Shown piece after piece: positions 16,364-26,868 of a stretch of 45,774 nucleotides of DNA. How positions within the stretch are numbered: position 1 is the first letter of the stretch; each line of letters starts with the position of its first letter. Source of the stretch: an uncultured Pelagibacteraceae bacterium. GTDB lineage: Bacteria; Pseudomonadota; Alphaproteobacteria; Pelagibacterales; Pelagibacteraceae. A model generated the notes under the pieces. That model had not been told where the DNA came from, did not search any database, and saw only the letters and a list, made by a program, of their open reading frames with translations. Both the position numbers and the translations under genes were made by a program. Location: NCBI GenBank assembly GCA_902532225.1, contig CACAHI010000005.1:1-45774 (forward strand), written 5' to 3'.

Positions 16364-17020
16364 ATGGAAAATAAAATTATTGAAGTATTTATTCCTGGGC
16401 CTGCTGGAAGGATAGAAGCAAAATATTTTAAAAGTAATAAACCTACTTCGCCTATAGCAATTGTTTTGCAGCCACATCCTCAATACGGTGGTACGATGAA
16501 TAATAAAATTGTAGTGGAATTATTTCAAACTTTTATGGAAAATAATTTTTCTGTTTGTAGATTTAATTTTAGAGGAGTTGGGAAAAGTGATGGCGAATTT
16601 GATAATGGCCAAGGTGAACTAGCAGATGCAGCTGCAGCACTTGACTGGCTTGAAAAAGAAAATTTTGATAATTCACAATGTTGGGTTTCAGGTTTTTCTT
16701 TTGGATCCCTTATAGCGATGCAATTATTAATGAGAAGACCAGAGATAAATAGATTTATATCAGTTTCTCCACAACCAAATGTTTATGATTTTTCTTTTTT
16801 AACACCTTGCCCTTCGTCTGGGTTAATGGTTTATGGAAAAAAAGATGAACTTGTCCCAATCAATTATATAAAAGATTTAGATAGAAGACTAAGTTTGCAA
16901 AAAGGTATAAAAGTTGATTTTCAACAAATTAATGAAGCAAATCATTTTTTTTCAAAATCAGAAGAAGTTCTTAGAAAAGTTATAGATAAATATATAAAAA
17001 GAGAAACAGCTTTATATTAA
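16364..17020 (+). CDS. Alpha/beta hydrolase
   Basis: This 218-aa single-domain alpha/beta hydrolase of the small cytosolic esterase-like group often begins with a PGPAGRIEAKY strand, as here. The HPQYGGTMNNKIV segment at residues 38-50 contributes the oxyanion region. The nucleophile elbow is GFSFGS near residue 113, the acid is probably Asp in GKKDELVP and the histidine is in EANHFFSKS. Substrate unknown. It is divergent from iscR-suf, with a Fur-box-like element directly before its start. That suggests iron-linked control, although nothing in the protein itself points to iron. It converges on anmK with a 4-bp TTAA overlap of the stops. Confidence 0.87.
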   Translation: MENKIIEVFIPGPAGRIEAKYFKSNKPTSPIAIVLQPHPQYGGTMNNKIVVELFQTFMENNFSVCRFNFRGVGKSDGEFDNGQGELADAAAALDWLEKENFDNSQCWVSGFSFGSLIAMQLLMRRPEINRFISVSPQPNVYDFSFLTPCPSSGLMVYGKKDELVPINYIKDLDRRLSLQKGIKVDFQQINEANHFFSKSEEVLRKVIDKYIKRETALY

Positions 17021-18108
17021 AAATTTTTTACAATCACACCTCCAGTGCAGGGTTTTTTACATCCCGTTGTTTTCGGAAAAGAAATTGGTAATTTAAGATA
17101 TGACCTTATTGCTAAGTAAGCAAAAGCTTGGGACTCAATATAATCTCCATCTATACCTTTTTTATCTATTAAACTAATATTGCTTGAAATTTTTTTTTCA
17201 ATACTTCTTATCAAAAAATTATTTTTTCTACCACCTCCTGACACATATACATTTCCATTTATCAGTTTTTTTGAGCAAATATCTGCTGTAAACTCTGTTA
17301 ATGTTGCGGCGCCATCCTTTAGAGATAATTTTTTTGCAAAATATATATCGAAGTCGTTAATGTCATATGATTTTTTTTTATTTAGTTTACTGTTATAAAA
17401 ATTATCTAAGGATCTATTTAGTATAAACTTATTTATATTACCTGATTTTGCTATTAAACCATTTTTGTCATACTTTTTATTTGATTTAAATCTAATCCAT
17501 CTATCAATTAAACAGTTGCCTGGACCTATATCTTCAGAACTTATCAATTCATATTTTTTATTTATAGAAGTTATATTTGCTATTCCACCGATATTTAATA
17601 TTGTAAGAGGTGTTTTTATTTTGTATTTTGTAACCAGCAATTTATGAAATACTGGTGCTAACGGAGCTCCTTCACCATTGTTAGCTAAATCATTTTTTCT
17701 AAAGTTGTATACAACAGTTTTTTTAATAAGTTTTGAAAGAAGTTTTCCATCCCCTAGTTGCTTAGAAATTTTTTCTTTTACATTATGAAAAATAGTTTGT
17801 CCGTGAAATCCTACAAAATCTACTTTTACTTTTGTTTCTCTTAAAATTTTTTTAACTGATTTAGCGTGGAAAATGGTTATTTCTTTTTCAGCTAATTTAA
17901 TTTGCTTATCATATTTTTTTAGATCTTTAGAAGTTTTAATTTTAGCTCTTAGCTTTAACAAATTATTATAAATACCAATTGGATATTCATAATATTTATC
18001 TAATATTGCTGAATATCTTGTTTTTCCGTCTGTTTTTATGATTGATGCATCAACTCCATCCATTGATGTTCCGCTCATTAAACCTAAACTGTAATAACTT
18101 TCTTTCAT
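17017..18108 (-). CDS. anmK: Anhydro-N-acetylmuramic acid kinase
   Basis: This 363-aa sugar kinase of the ASKHA fold recycles anhydro-MurNAc from cell-wall turnover to MurNAc-6-phosphate. Signature elements are GLMSGTSMDGVDASI at residues 9-23, VGFHGQTIFHN, NIGGIANIT and the C-terminal YLAIRSYLKLPISFPKTTGC followed by the CTGGVI end. Length is normal. It is divergent from tyrS with a 58-bp gap, an arrangement widely seen in alphaproteobacteria. A murQ partner is not in the window. Confidence 0.95.
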   Translation of the reverse strand: MKESYYSLGLMSGTSMDGVDASIIKTDGKTRYSAILDKYYEYPIGIYNNLLKLRAKIKTSKDLKKYDKQIKLAEKEITIFHAKSVKKILRETKVKVDFVGFHGQTIFHNVKEKISKQLGDGKLLSKLIKKTVVYNFRKNDLANNGEGAPLAPVFHKLLVTKYKIKTPLTILNIGGIANITSINKKYELISSEDIGPGNCLIDRWIRFKSNKKYDKNGLIAKSGNINKFILNRSLDNFYNSKLNKKKSYDINDFDIYFAKKLSLKDGAATLTEFTADICSKKLINGNVYVSGGGRKNNFLIRSIEKKISSNISLIDKKGIDGDYIESQAFAYLAIRSYLKLPISFPKTTGCKKPCTGGVIVKNF

Positions 18109-18166
18109 ATGTATTTTTTAATTAATTCAAATAAAGTATATTGATTCTACACTGTTTTTAAAAAAT

Positions 18167-19402
18167 ATGGAAAATTCATACTTATCTGAATTCAAAAATA
18201 GAGAATATTTCAATCAATGCACTAATTTTCAAGAGTTAGAACAGTTGATGACAAAAAATAAAATTAGAGCTTATATTGGTTTTGACTGTACTGCTCAAAG
18301 CTTACACGTTGGTAGTCTTCTTCAAATAATGTGCCTCAGATTATTGCAAAAACATGGTCATCAACCAATTGTTTTGTTGGGTGGTGGCACAACAAGAATA
18401 GGAGACCCCTCTGGAAAAGAAGAGACCAGAAAGATTCTCTCTGAAAAACAAATTGAAAAAAATATAAAAAATATTGAGAAAGTTTTTAAAATTTATTTAA
18501 AAACAAATAATCCAAAATTAAAACCAATTTTTGTAAACAATTATAAATGGCTTGGAAAATTAAATTATATAAAGTTTCTAAGAGAAATTGGAAAGCATTT
18601 TACAGTTAATAAAATGCTAAGTTTTGAAAGTGTAAAATTAAGGTTAGAAAGAGAACAATCTCTAAGCTATATGGAATTCAATTATATGATACTTCAAGCT
18701 TATGACTTTCTTGAACTTAATAAAAGTAAAAACTGTTTAATGCAAATTGGTGGTTCAGACCAATGGGGAAATATTGTAAATGGGGTTGAACTTATTAAAA
18801 GATATTCAAGTAAACAAGTTTTTGGATTAACAACTCCATTGATAACTTTGGCATCAGGATCAAAAATGGGTAAAACAGAAAAAGGTGCAGTGTGGTTGGA
18901 TAAAAAATTACTGTCTGCCTATGATTATTGGCAATTTTGGAGAAATATTGATGATAGAGATGTCGTTAAATTTCTTAAAATGTTTACAGATTTAAGTTTG
19001 GAAAAAATAGAAAATATTAAATCCAAAGAAATTAATTCTTTAAAAATACTATTAGCAAATGAAACTACTTCAATGTTACACGGAGCTGAGTCAGCAAGAC
19101 AAGCTGAAAGAACTGCAAAAAATACTTTTAAAAATAAATTTATAGATGAAAACTTGCCTTCAGTGAATATAAGCAAAGGTCAAATCGAAAAAGAGATAAA
19201 CATTTTAGATATTGTTATTTTATCTAAAATGTTAAGTTCAAAAAGTGAAGTTAGAAGAATGGTAAAAAATAAAGGAATTAAAATAAATAATGTTACTATT
19301 GATAATGAAAAAAAAATAATTTCTATAAAAGATTTTAAAGAAAATAACATGCTAAAATTATCTTTAGGAAAAAAGAAACATATTGTTTTTAAAATTAATT
19401 AA
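18167..19402 (+). CDS. tyrS: Tyrosyl-tRNA synthetase
   Basis: This 411-aa class I synthetase charges tRNA(Tyr). The HIGH motif is HVGS at residues 47-50, the tyrosine pocket includes FDCTA and the GGSDQWGN loop at 195-202, and the KMSKS loop is KMGKT at 233-237. A C-terminal S4-like RNA-binding domain follows (about 340-411: KSEVRRMVKNKGIKINN). It ends one base before the stop of the convergent AsmA-like gene. I see no T-box or other leader in the 58-bp upstream gap. Confidence 0.97.
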   Translation: MENSYLSEFKNREYFNQCTNFQELEQLMTKNKIRAYIGFDCTAQSLHVGSLLQIMCLRLLQKHGHQPIVLLGGGTTRIGDPSGKEETRKILSEKQIEKNIKNIEKVFKIYLKTNNPKLKPIFVNNYKWLGKLNYIKFLREIGKHFTVNKMLSFESVKLRLEREQSLSYMEFNYMILQAYDFLELNKSKNCLMQIGGSDQWGNIVNGVELIKRYSSKQVFGLTTPLITLASGSKMGKTEKGAVWLDKKLLSAYDYWQFWRNIDDRDVVKFLKMFTDLSLEKIENIKSKEINSLKILLANETTSMLHGAESARQAERTAKNTFKNKFIDENLPSVNISKGQIEKEINILDIVILSKMLSSKSEVRRMVKNKGIKINNVTIDNEKKIISIKDFKENNMLKLSLGKKKHIVFKIN

Positions 19403-21595
19403 TTATTTTTTAATTTTTTCTAAAGTCCTAGTTATAAATCTTGGAGCGAGAGTTTTAATAGGATTAACAGTTGTTTTTAAATCCTTTTTTGGACCTTTAA
19501 TTTTAAAACTTACACCAAAAACACCCTCGCCTGTTTTTTTTCCTACCAAAATATCACCAAGTAAAGGAATTGAGGCAACAAATTTATTTATAGTGGTTGC
19601 TGGCACCAATGTACCTCTTAAGCTAATTAGATTTGGTTTTTTTTGAACATAACCTTCCATCAGTATAGAAATTGCTGGTCCAATTGCATAAAGTTCATCA
19701 ATTTCTAATTTATCGGAATTTGAATTAAATTTCATATCTAATTCATCAAATCTAATACCTTCTCCTGTTAATAAATCTGCAATTCCTTGAAGAGAAGCTA
19801 ATGTTAAAATTTTTGCTAAAGCTGGTATCTTTTTAACTTTAAAATCATATATTTTTAATTGTGACTCGGAGAAAGATTTTCTTTCAATAGAATAAAAATC
19901 AAGCAATCCGCCATTAAAACCTTTTATAAAATCGTATTTTTTTACTAGTGGTTCGGCTAACTCAGAATATAAAGTGGTAATTTTTGCTTTATCTTTATTG
20001 AAAATTTTAAATGAAACAACTTTGCCTCTGGAAAATTTACCATCTAAATTTGCATTTTCTATTTTACTTTTATTGAAAGTTATATTGCCAGTAAATTTTG
20101 TCACAAAATATTCTGTGTGCAAATAAACTTTTTTTAAATCAAATAAAAAAGTTTTTTTTGTGTTATTAAATAAAAAATTATTTTTATCACTTTCTTCAAA
20201 AAGAAGATTGTTAATAAAATTTGTCATATCAAAAACTTTTCCTTCGACAATATAACTATTTTTATCTCTATTTATTTGCAAATCATTTTTAATATTAGAT
20301 TCATTTTTAAAATTTAATGAAAGACTATCGAACTGATTGATTTTATTATTTTCATTAATAAATAATTTATTTACTATAAATTCATCTGTCGAAGTTTTTA
20401 ATTCAAATTTATCTAAGTAGATTTCTTTTTTTTCATTAAATAAACCATTAAATGTAATTTTTGAATTACCATCATTTTTATAATCTATAATTTTTAAATC
20501 AAAAGGGAAATTTTTAAATTGAATATCTGATTTAAAATTAATTTTTTCATTTTCTTTTGATACATCGTAATTTATATCATTTTCATTATTATCAATTTTT
20601 AGCTTACCCTTTCCTATTACATTGAATATATTATTTTCATATTTAAATTTAATAACATTTTTCAATAAATTTATATTTTCATCATTAATATTTAAACTTT
20701 GTTTTATTTTTTTTGGTATAGGAGTGATTATTGCGTTTATTACATTAAAATTTGAATTAATTTTAAATTTATTAATTTTAAATTTATTTCCTATTTCAAA
20801 ATAAAATTTGTTATCTGACGAAAACTGAATTTGATTTATTTTATAATTAAAATTTTCTTGATTAAAAAAATGTTTTATCTCTTTTTTATTTAATTTAACC
20901 TCACCAGTCTTGAAATTTCCTGAGCTAATAAATTTTTTTTGCTTTTCTTCTATAATTACTTCTTTAGAATTTAGTGGCAAATCAAAATATTTGAGATTTA
21001 TTTCTTGAAACTTATAATTTTTATCTTTAATTAAAAAATCAAAATTTAAATTATTTATCTGTTTATTATTAATTAAAAGCAAATTTGTGTTAATTACTTT
21101 TCCAACTAATTTATAATTATTTGCTAGAGTTCCGTCGTCATTAAATTTGATATCTGCATTTATAAGAATCTTCCCATTTTCAACAACTTTATCTATTAAT
21201 GCCATCTCTATGTTATTGTAAAATTTTCTTATAATATTTATTAGGCTATTAATTTCAGTTTCTTCCGTGTTGAGCTGAAAATTTTCTATAGCAAACTTAT
21301 TATTAAAATATGAAACGATTGATATTTTTGTTGATAATTTATTAATTTTAATTTTATTGCTGTAAATATTGAGATCTATATCTTTTGTTTGAAGTTTTAC
21401 AGAAAAGTCTTTCAAATCAAGCAACAATTTTATTTTGTTAAAATTAAAGTCAACAAAATCGTACTTATTTTTAATTTGCTTTTTAATTTCAGAATTAAAC
21501 TTGCTAGTTTCTATTCCGAAATAAGATAGATACAGTGAAGCTGATATAATTAAAATAATTACAAAACTGATAAATTTAATAATATTTTTAACCAT
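19403..21595 (-). CDS. AsmA-like inner-membrane/periplasmic protein
   Basis: This 730-aa protein has one N-terminal membrane helix (about residues 4-25) and a large periplasmic region of beta-strand-rich, Asn/Lys-rich repeats. The C-terminal 120 residues match the AsmA-like C-terminal region of YhdP/TamB-type proteins: [38 protein letters not shown], then a Gly-Thr-rich [20 protein letters not shown] stretch. Such proteins are thought to form lipid-transport bridges between inner and outer membranes. The start overlaps the prfB stop by 8 bp, placing it third in a PBP1A-prfB-asmA unit. The middle diverges too far to compare by eye. Confidence 0.8.
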   Translation of the reverse strand: MVKNIIKFISFVIILIISASLYLSYFGIETSKFNSEIKKQIKNKYDFVDFNFNKIKLLLDLKDFSVKLQTKDIDLNIYSNKIKINKLSTKISIVSYFNNKFAIENFQLNTEETEINSLINIIRKFYNNIEMALIDKVVENGKILINADIKFNDDGTLANNYKLVGKVINTNLLLINNKQINNLNFDFLIKDKNYKFQEINLKYFDLPLNSKEVIIEEKQKKFISSGNFKTGEVKLNKKEIKHFFNQENFNYKINQIQFSSDNKFYFEIGNKFKINKFKINSNFNVINAIITPIPKKIKQSLNINDENINLLKNVIKFKYENNIFNVIGKGKLKIDNNENDINYDVSKENEKINFKSDIQFKNFPFDLKIIDYKNDGNSKITFNGLFNEKKEIYLDKFELKTSTDEFIVNKLFINENNKINQFDSLSLNFKNESNIKNDLQINRDKNSYIVEGKVFDMTNFINNLLFEESDKNNFLFNNTKKTFLFDLKKVYLHTEYFVTKFTGNITFNKSKIENANLDGKFSRGKVVSFKIFNKDKAKITTLYSELAEPLVKKYDFIKGFNGGLLDFYSIERKSFSESQLKIYDFKVKKIPALAKILTLASLQGIADLLTGEGIRFDELDMKFNSNSDKLEIDELYAIGPAISILMEGYVQKKPNLISLRGTLVPATTINKFVASIPLLGDILVGKKTGEGVFGVSFKIKGPKKDLKTTVNPIKTLAPRFITRTLEKIKK

Positions 21596-22686
21596 TTAAT
21601 TTATATAAGGAATTTTCCAAAAAATCATCTATTTCTCCATCTAATACTTTTTCTGGATCGGTTCTTTCAAAGTTTGTTCTGTTATCTTTTACAAGTCTAT
21701 ATGGATGTAAAACATATGATCTTATTTGATGACCCCACCCTATATCGGACTTTTCATTCTCTTGGTTTTTTGATTTTTTATCTCTTTTTTTGATTTCAAA
21801 ATCGTAGAGTCTTGCTTTTAACATGTTCATACATGTTTCTTTATTTTTGTGCTGAGATCTTTCGTTTTGACATTGAACTACTATCTTGGTTGGTAGATGA
21901 GTAATTCTTACAGCGCTATCAGTTGTGTTTACGTGTTGTCCACCAGCTCCACTGGATCTGTATGTATCTATTCTTAAATCTTTTTCTAATATTTCTATTT
22001 CTATGCTATCGTCTACCATTGGGTATACCCACACGCTTGCGAAACTGGTGTGCCTTCGTGCGCCAGAGTCAAATGGGGATATTCTTACCAATCTATGAAT
22101 CCCACTTTCAAACTTCAGCATGCCATAAGAATAGTCAGCTATAACTTTAAGTGTTGATGATTTAATCCCCGCCTCTTCTCCTTTATGCTCGCTTATCAAT
22201 GTGCATTTTGTGTTTCTTTTGTTAGACCATTTTAAATACATGCGCCTTAACATTTCTGCCCAATCTTGACTTTCTGTTCCTCCGGCTCCAGCATGAATTT
22301 CTATGTAACAATTCAAAATGTCACTTTCACTAGATAAAAAACATTTTATCTCATTTTGTTTAACTTCTTTTTTTAGGTCTTCTGCGCCTATTATTAAATC
22401 ATCAACAACTTGTTTGTTATTTTCTTCTAATGCTAAACTAAACAGTTCATTTATCTCTTTTATTTTTTTTACTGAATTTTCGTATGATTCTATTAAACTT
22501 TGCTGAGATTTCTTTTGTTTTAAAATTTTTTTTGCTTCTTGGTTATTTTTCCAAAAATCTGGACCAGCTATTTTTTTATTATTATCTTCTAGTTTTTTTT
22601 GAATTTTATTTTTTTCAAAGATACTCCTTAATCCTAAAGTTTATCTTTTCAATATCTAATTTTATTTTTATATATTCTTCTTGCAT
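21588..22686 (-). CDS. prfB: Peptide chain release factor 2, with programmed +1 frameshift
   Basis: RF2 ends translation at UGA and UAA. The gene is in two frames. Codons 1-23 run from ATG at 22686 to CTT at 22618-22620, followed by an in-frame TGA (22615-22617). A +1 slip over one T continues at GAA (22614-22616) to the stop at 21588. The joined product is 23+342=365 aa, the same as E. coli RF2. It contains the SPF tripeptide in [15 protein letters not shown] and GGQ at residues 248-250 ([18 protein letters not shown]). Read without the shift, only a truncated 242-aa protein from a TTG is found. The ATG shares its first base with the PBP1A stop (TAATG). Confidence 0.96.
22615..22629 (-). promoter_or_regulatory. 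RF2 autoregulatory frameshift site
   Basis: On the minus strand the codons are AAG GAG TAT CTT TGA. The AAGGAG stretch is an internal Shine-Dalgarno-like element three bases before CTT, the same spacing as E. coli AGG GGG TAT CTT TGA. Slow decoding of UGA at low RF2 promotes the +1 slip and restores RF2 levels. Confidence 0.93.
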
Positions 22687-25004
22687 TAGTAAAAATTAAA
22701 ATTGTTTACGTTTATTTTATTTACAGCTTCATTGTTTCTTTTATCATTTTTTTTAAAAGCTTCTATAATAGTTTTTTTTGATCCAAAATCAGCCTTTTCA
22801 CCTGTTTTTATATCAACTACCATCAAAGATATATTATTAGGTATTTTAAATGGTTTTGATTCGGATTTTTTAGATGCTTTTAAAATAAAGTCTCGAAATA
22901 TTGGCATCGCTGTTCTTGAACCTGTTTCTCTTTTGCCAAGACTTTCTGGTTCATCCATTCCAACATATACTCCAATTACATATTTACTATTATATCCTAT
23001 AAACCATGTATCTGTATTTTTGTTTGTCGTTCCAGTTTTGCCAGCTAATTCCAAATTAATATCGTTTAATTTTTTTCCAGTACCTCTATCTATTACACCT
23101 TCTAATATTGAAGTTATTTGAAATGATGTTTCAGGAGAAATTACTTGCTTATAATTATCTTTTATTGTGGGTATTTCTTTTCCGGTAAATGAAATTTTAT
23201 CACAGTTAAAACAATATCTTTTTTCGGTGTTGTAAATTGTTTTACCATCAACATCTTGTATTCTATCTATAATAATAGGATTAATTTTTTTCCCACCATT
23301 AACAAATATGCAATAAGCTGAAACCAACTTTAATAACGTTGTTTCTGCTGATCCAAGAGAAATCGATAAGAGTTCTTCTGGATTTTTATATATTCCGATC
23401 TCTTTGGAAAAATTGACTATTTTTTCTAGTCCTAATTTTTGAGCAATTCTGACTGTCATTAAATTTCTAGATTTTTCTAAACCAACTCTTAAAGTTGATG
23501 GACCATAAAATTTTTTTCCATAATTTTCTGGCTTCCACATTTTTAAATCTGTACCTTGTTCTAAAACTAATGGAGCATCTAAAATTATTGAAGAAGGAGA
23601 AAAATTATTTTCTAAGGCTAATGCATATATAAATGGTTTAAATGCCGAACCAGGTTGTCTTAGTGCTTGTGTTGCTCTGTTAAACTCACTTTTTATAAAA
23701 CTAAAACCTCCTGAGATTGCATAAACCCTACCACTATAAGGATCTAAAACTACAATAGATCCATTTACTTTCGGTAATTGTTTTAATTCGTAAAAACTAT
23801 TTTTTTTCTCTTTTACATATATAATGTCTCCAACCGTAAATATTTCTTGAATTTTTTTATTTGTCCATGTAACTCCACTCTCAAGTATTTTACCTGCTGC
23901 ATCATTCTCATTTATAATATGAACTTTTTTATCTTCAATTTTTTCAACTCGTGCCAATTTCCATCCAATTGATTTTTCTATCTTAAATTTTTTTACTTTT
24001 TCTTTCCAATTTTTTTTATTAAAATTGCCCAAAGGTCCTCTCCATCCTTTTCTTTTATCATAATTTTCTAGTCCATTTCTAAGTGACTCAGTTGCAATTT
24101 TTTGAAGTTCCAAATTTATTGGAGATTTAATACTTAAGCCGTCTTTATATACTTTATCATAACCAAATTTTTGAATTGCATACTTTCTAATATCTTCAAT
24201 ATAATATCGTGTATCTTCAAAAAATTTTTTCTTTCTTTTTTTTAAGATAATTTTACCTTTTTCTAATTCTATTTTTTTATCTAATGAAATATAATTGTTA
24301 TCATAAAGATTATTGATAACTAAGTTCCGTCTATATTTGGCAAGTTTAATATTTTTGTAAGGATTATATTTACTTGGAGCTTTTGGAAGAGCTGCTAACA
24401 AAGCTGCTTCTGAATAATTTAATTCCTTTATAGATTTATCAAAATAAGTCAGACTAGCAGAAGCAATTCCATAAGATCCTTCACCTAAATATATTTGATT
24501 TAAATATAATTCTAATATTCTTTCTTTTGATAAAGTTCTTTCAATTCTAAATGCTAAAATTGCTTCTTTTAACTTTCTATTAAAACTTACTTCATTTGAT
24601 AAAAGAAAATTTTTTGCAACTTGTTGAGTAATTGTTGATGCTCCTTCAAGTCTTTTTGAATAAATTATATTTGAAATATTTTTTATTACAGCTCTAAATA
24701 CCCCTTTTGCATCAACACCAGGATGTGAAAAGAAATTTTTATCTTCTGCAGACAAAAAAGCTTCAATAACTACTTTTGGCATGGAATTGTATGGAACAAA
24801 TATCCTTTTTTGTGATGAAAAATCGCTTACTAATTCCCCTGCGCCAGAGTAAACTTTACTCGATACTGGGGGTTTGTAATTTTTTAAAAATTTATAATCA
24901 GGTAATTCATTAGAAAAAACCCATAATATTGATAGAATAACAATACAACCTAGAAGAAAGATCGTGCCAGATGTGTAAATAATTTTTTTTAATAAATTTT
25001 CCAT
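22686..25004 (-). CDS. mrcA: Bifunctional penicillin-binding protein 1A (glycosyltransferase/transpeptidase)
   Basis: This 772-aa class A PBP polymerises and cross-links peptidoglycan in the periplasm. An N-terminal membrane helix lies at about residues 9-31. The GT51 domain has catalytic Glu87 in SAEDKNFFSHPG and the GASTITQQVAKN motif at 121-132. An OB-like insert at about 320-405 is followed by the transpeptidase with SxxK as SAFK at 453-456, SRN at 512-514 and KTG at 656-658. All catalytic residues are present. It is divergent from the RNase E/G gene with a 109-bp gap and is followed by prfB with a one-base overlap. Confidence 0.95.
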   Translation of the reverse strand: MENLLKKIIYTSGTIFLLGCIVILSILWVFSNELPDYKFLKNYKPPVSSKVYSGAGELVSDFSSQKRIFVPYNSMPKVVIEAFLSAEDKNFFSHPGVDAKGVFRAVIKNISNIIYSKRLEGASTITQQVAKNFLLSNEVSFNRKLKEAILAFRIERTLSKERILELYLNQIYLGEGSYGIASASLTYFDKSIKELNYSEAALLAALPKAPSKYNPYKNIKLAKYRRNLVINNLYDNNYISLDKKIELEKGKIILKKRKKKFFEDTRYYIEDIRKYAIQKFGYDKVYKDGLSIKSPINLELQKIATESLRNGLENYDKRKGWRGPLGNFNKKNWKEKVKKFKIEKSIGWKLARVEKIEDKKVHIINENDAAGKILESGVTWTNKKIQEIFTVGDIIYVKEKKNSFYELKQLPKVNGSIVVLDPYSGRVYAISGGFSFIKSEFNRATQALRQPGSAFKPFIYALALENNFSPSSIILDAPLVLEQGTDLKMWKPENYGKKFYGPSTLRVGLEKSRNLMTVRIAQKLGLEKIVNFSKEIGIYKNPEELLSISLGSAETTLLKLVSAYCIFVNGGKKINPIIIDRIQDVDGKTIYNTEKRYCFNCDKISFTGKEIPTIKDNYKQVISPETSFQITSILEGVIDRGTGKKLNDINLELAGKTGTTNKNTDTWFIGYNSKYVIGVYVGMDEPESLGKRETGSRTAMPIFRDFILKASKKSESKPFKIPNNISLMVVDIKTGEKADFGSKKTIIEAFKKNDKRNNEAVNKINVNNFNFY

Positions 25005-25113
25005 TTATGTTTAATTTGATCTGTGAATTTGGTAATGTTATGGCATAGATAAAAAAAATTCTAATAAAAATGAACAAAAATTTTAAAATCAAACAACAAA
25101 ATGAAGAGAATTT

Positions 25114-26868
25114 ATGGATAAAAATTTATATATTGATGCTTCGCATCCGAGTGAAACTAGAGTGGTACTTAAATCCAATGGCCATATTGAAGATTATGAA
25201 TATGAGTCAGAAGAAAATAACCTTATAAAAAATAATATTTATTTAGGAAAAGTAAGTAGAATAGAACCCTCCTTACAAGCTGCATTTGTAGATTTTGGTA
25301 GAAAGAGACATGGGTTTTTATCATTTAATGATATTCAGTCAGACTATTATCAAGTTCCACAAACTGATTTAGAAAAAATTAAAAAAGAAGAGGAATTAGC
25401 AAGAGAACAGTTAATTAAAGAAAGTGAAAAAATTGAAGAAAAAAACTTAGATAAAGATAATTTGATTGATGAAGATCCAATTAACAAAGAACCAATTGAA
25501 AAACAAGAAGAAGAAAAAAAACAAAAAAGATATCCTTCTCGAAGATATAAAATACAAGAAGTTATTAAACCAAATCAAGTAATATTAGTTCAAGTTTTAA
25601 AAGATGAAAGAGGTCTTAAAGGAGCTGCTTTAACAACATTTATTTCTATAGCAGGAAAGTATATTGTGTTAATGCCAAACACTCCAAAAGGTGGTGGAAT
25701 TTCTAGAAAAATATTTAATCCTGGAGAGAGAAAAAAAATAAGATCTATATTGAATGAAATTATAATACCTAAAGAAATGGGTTTAATAGTAAGGACAGCC
25801 GGAGCAAACAAAACTAAAAATGAAATTAATAACGATTTAACTTCCTTAATTAAAAATTGGGAAACTATAAAAGAAAGCGCTATTAACTCTTTGGCACCAT
25901 CTTTGATCCACAGAGAGAGTGAAATAATTAAAAGAACTCTTAGAGATATTTATGATGATCAAACAAATAGTATAATTATTGAGGGTAATGAGGGATATCA
26001 AAAAGCAAAAAATTTTATGAAAATTTTAATGCCTAGAGATGTAAAAAAAATAAAAAAATATAGAGAAAAAATTCCTCTATTTATTAAAGAAAATATTGAA
26101 AATAAGTTAAATGAAATTTTTGAAACTAAAGTCAAACTTTCTTCAGGTGGTTATCTAGTAATTAATCCAACTGAGGCTCTGGTGTCTATCGACGTAAACT
26201 CTGGTAAATCAATTAAACAAAAAAATGTAGAACTTACAGCATTAGATACAAATTTAGAAGCAGCAGATGAAATAGCAAGACAAATTAAAATTAGAGATCT
26301 TTCTGGTTTAATTATAATAGATTTTATTGATATGCTTAGCTTTAATAATCGAAGACAAGTAGAAAGAAAACTTAAAGATAGATGTAGAGCAGACAGAGCT
26401 AGGATTCAAATTGGCAGAATAAGTAATTTTGGATTACTTGAAATGTCCAGACAAAGATTGAGGGAGAGTAGTATTAAATGGGAAATTAACCTAACCAATG
26501 ATTCTTTTGCTTTTAAAATATTAAAAATAATTGAGGAAAAAACAGTAATAAGCAAAGGAAAATTTGTCGATGTTTATATAAATGAAAAAACAATTAATTT
26601 TATTAGTGATCATCTTTCTAAAACACTTGCCTATCTTCAAAAAAAACTCAAAATTAAAATCGAATTTAAAAAAAATGATTTATTAATTATTCCAGAATAT
26701 ATTATAGAAATTAAAAATAAATCAAAAAAGATAATTGAAAAGATAGAAAAATTAAATCTTATCATAGAAGAAGAAAAAAAAGATAAGATATTTAAAAAAA
26801 ATAAAATTATAAAAAAACCAAAAAGAATATTCAACAAAAGAAAAAAATACTTTAGGAAAAAAAATTAA
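25114..26868 (+). CDS. rne: Ribonuclease E/G family endoribonuclease lacking the zinc-link cysteines
   Basis: This 584-aa endoribonuclease acts in RNA decay and rRNA/tRNA processing. The S1 domain (about 36-165) is split by an acidic, Glu/Lys-rich insert at 85-140. The catalytic DNase-I-like domain has Asp360 in SIDVNSGK and Asp403 in IIIDFIDM, followed by [15 protein letters not shown] at 438-452. Relatives continue with a CPxCxGxG zinc-link that joins dimers, but here the chain reads [11 protein letters not shown] and the whole protein has only one Cys (in DRCRADRAR). There is no long C-terminal degradosome scaffold, only a Lys-rich tail after about 550. It is shorter than typical alphaproteobacterial RNase E. 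It converges on thiG with a 4-bp TTAA overlap. Confidence 0.92.
   Translation: MDKNLYIDASHPSETRVVLKSNGHIEDYEYESEENNLIKNNIYLGKVSRIEPSLQAAFVDFGRKRHGFLSFNDIQSDYYQVPQTDLEKIKKEEELAREQLIKESEKIEEKNLDKDNLIDEDPINKEPIEKQEEEKKQKRYPSRRYKIQEVIKPNQVILVQVLKDERGLKGAALTTFISIAGKYIVLMPNTPKGGGISRKIFNPGERKKIRSILNEIIIPKEMGLIVRTAGANKTKNEINNDLTSLIKNWETIKESAINSLAPSLIHRESEIIKRTLRDIYDDQTNSIIIEGNEGYQKAKNFMKILMPRDVKKIKKYREKIPLFIKENIENKLNEIFETKVKLSSGGYLVINPTEALVSIDVNSGKSIKQKNVELTALDTNLEAADEIARQIKIRDLSGLIIIDFIDMLSFNNRRQVERKLKDRCRADRARIQIGRISNFGLLEMSRQRLRESSIKWEINLTNDSFAFKILKIIEEKTVISKGKFVDVYINEKTINFISDHLSKTLAYLQKKLKIKIEFKKNDLLIIPEYIIEIKNKSKKIIEKIEKLNLIIEEEKKDKIFKKNKIIKKPKRIFNKRKKYFRKKN

Noticed and set aside
22318..22699. 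Two plus-strand frames (22318-22506 and 22484-22699)
   Set aside because: They lie antisense to the first third of prfB. They look open only because annotation stops at the RF2 frameshift; the minus strand codes for RF2 there.
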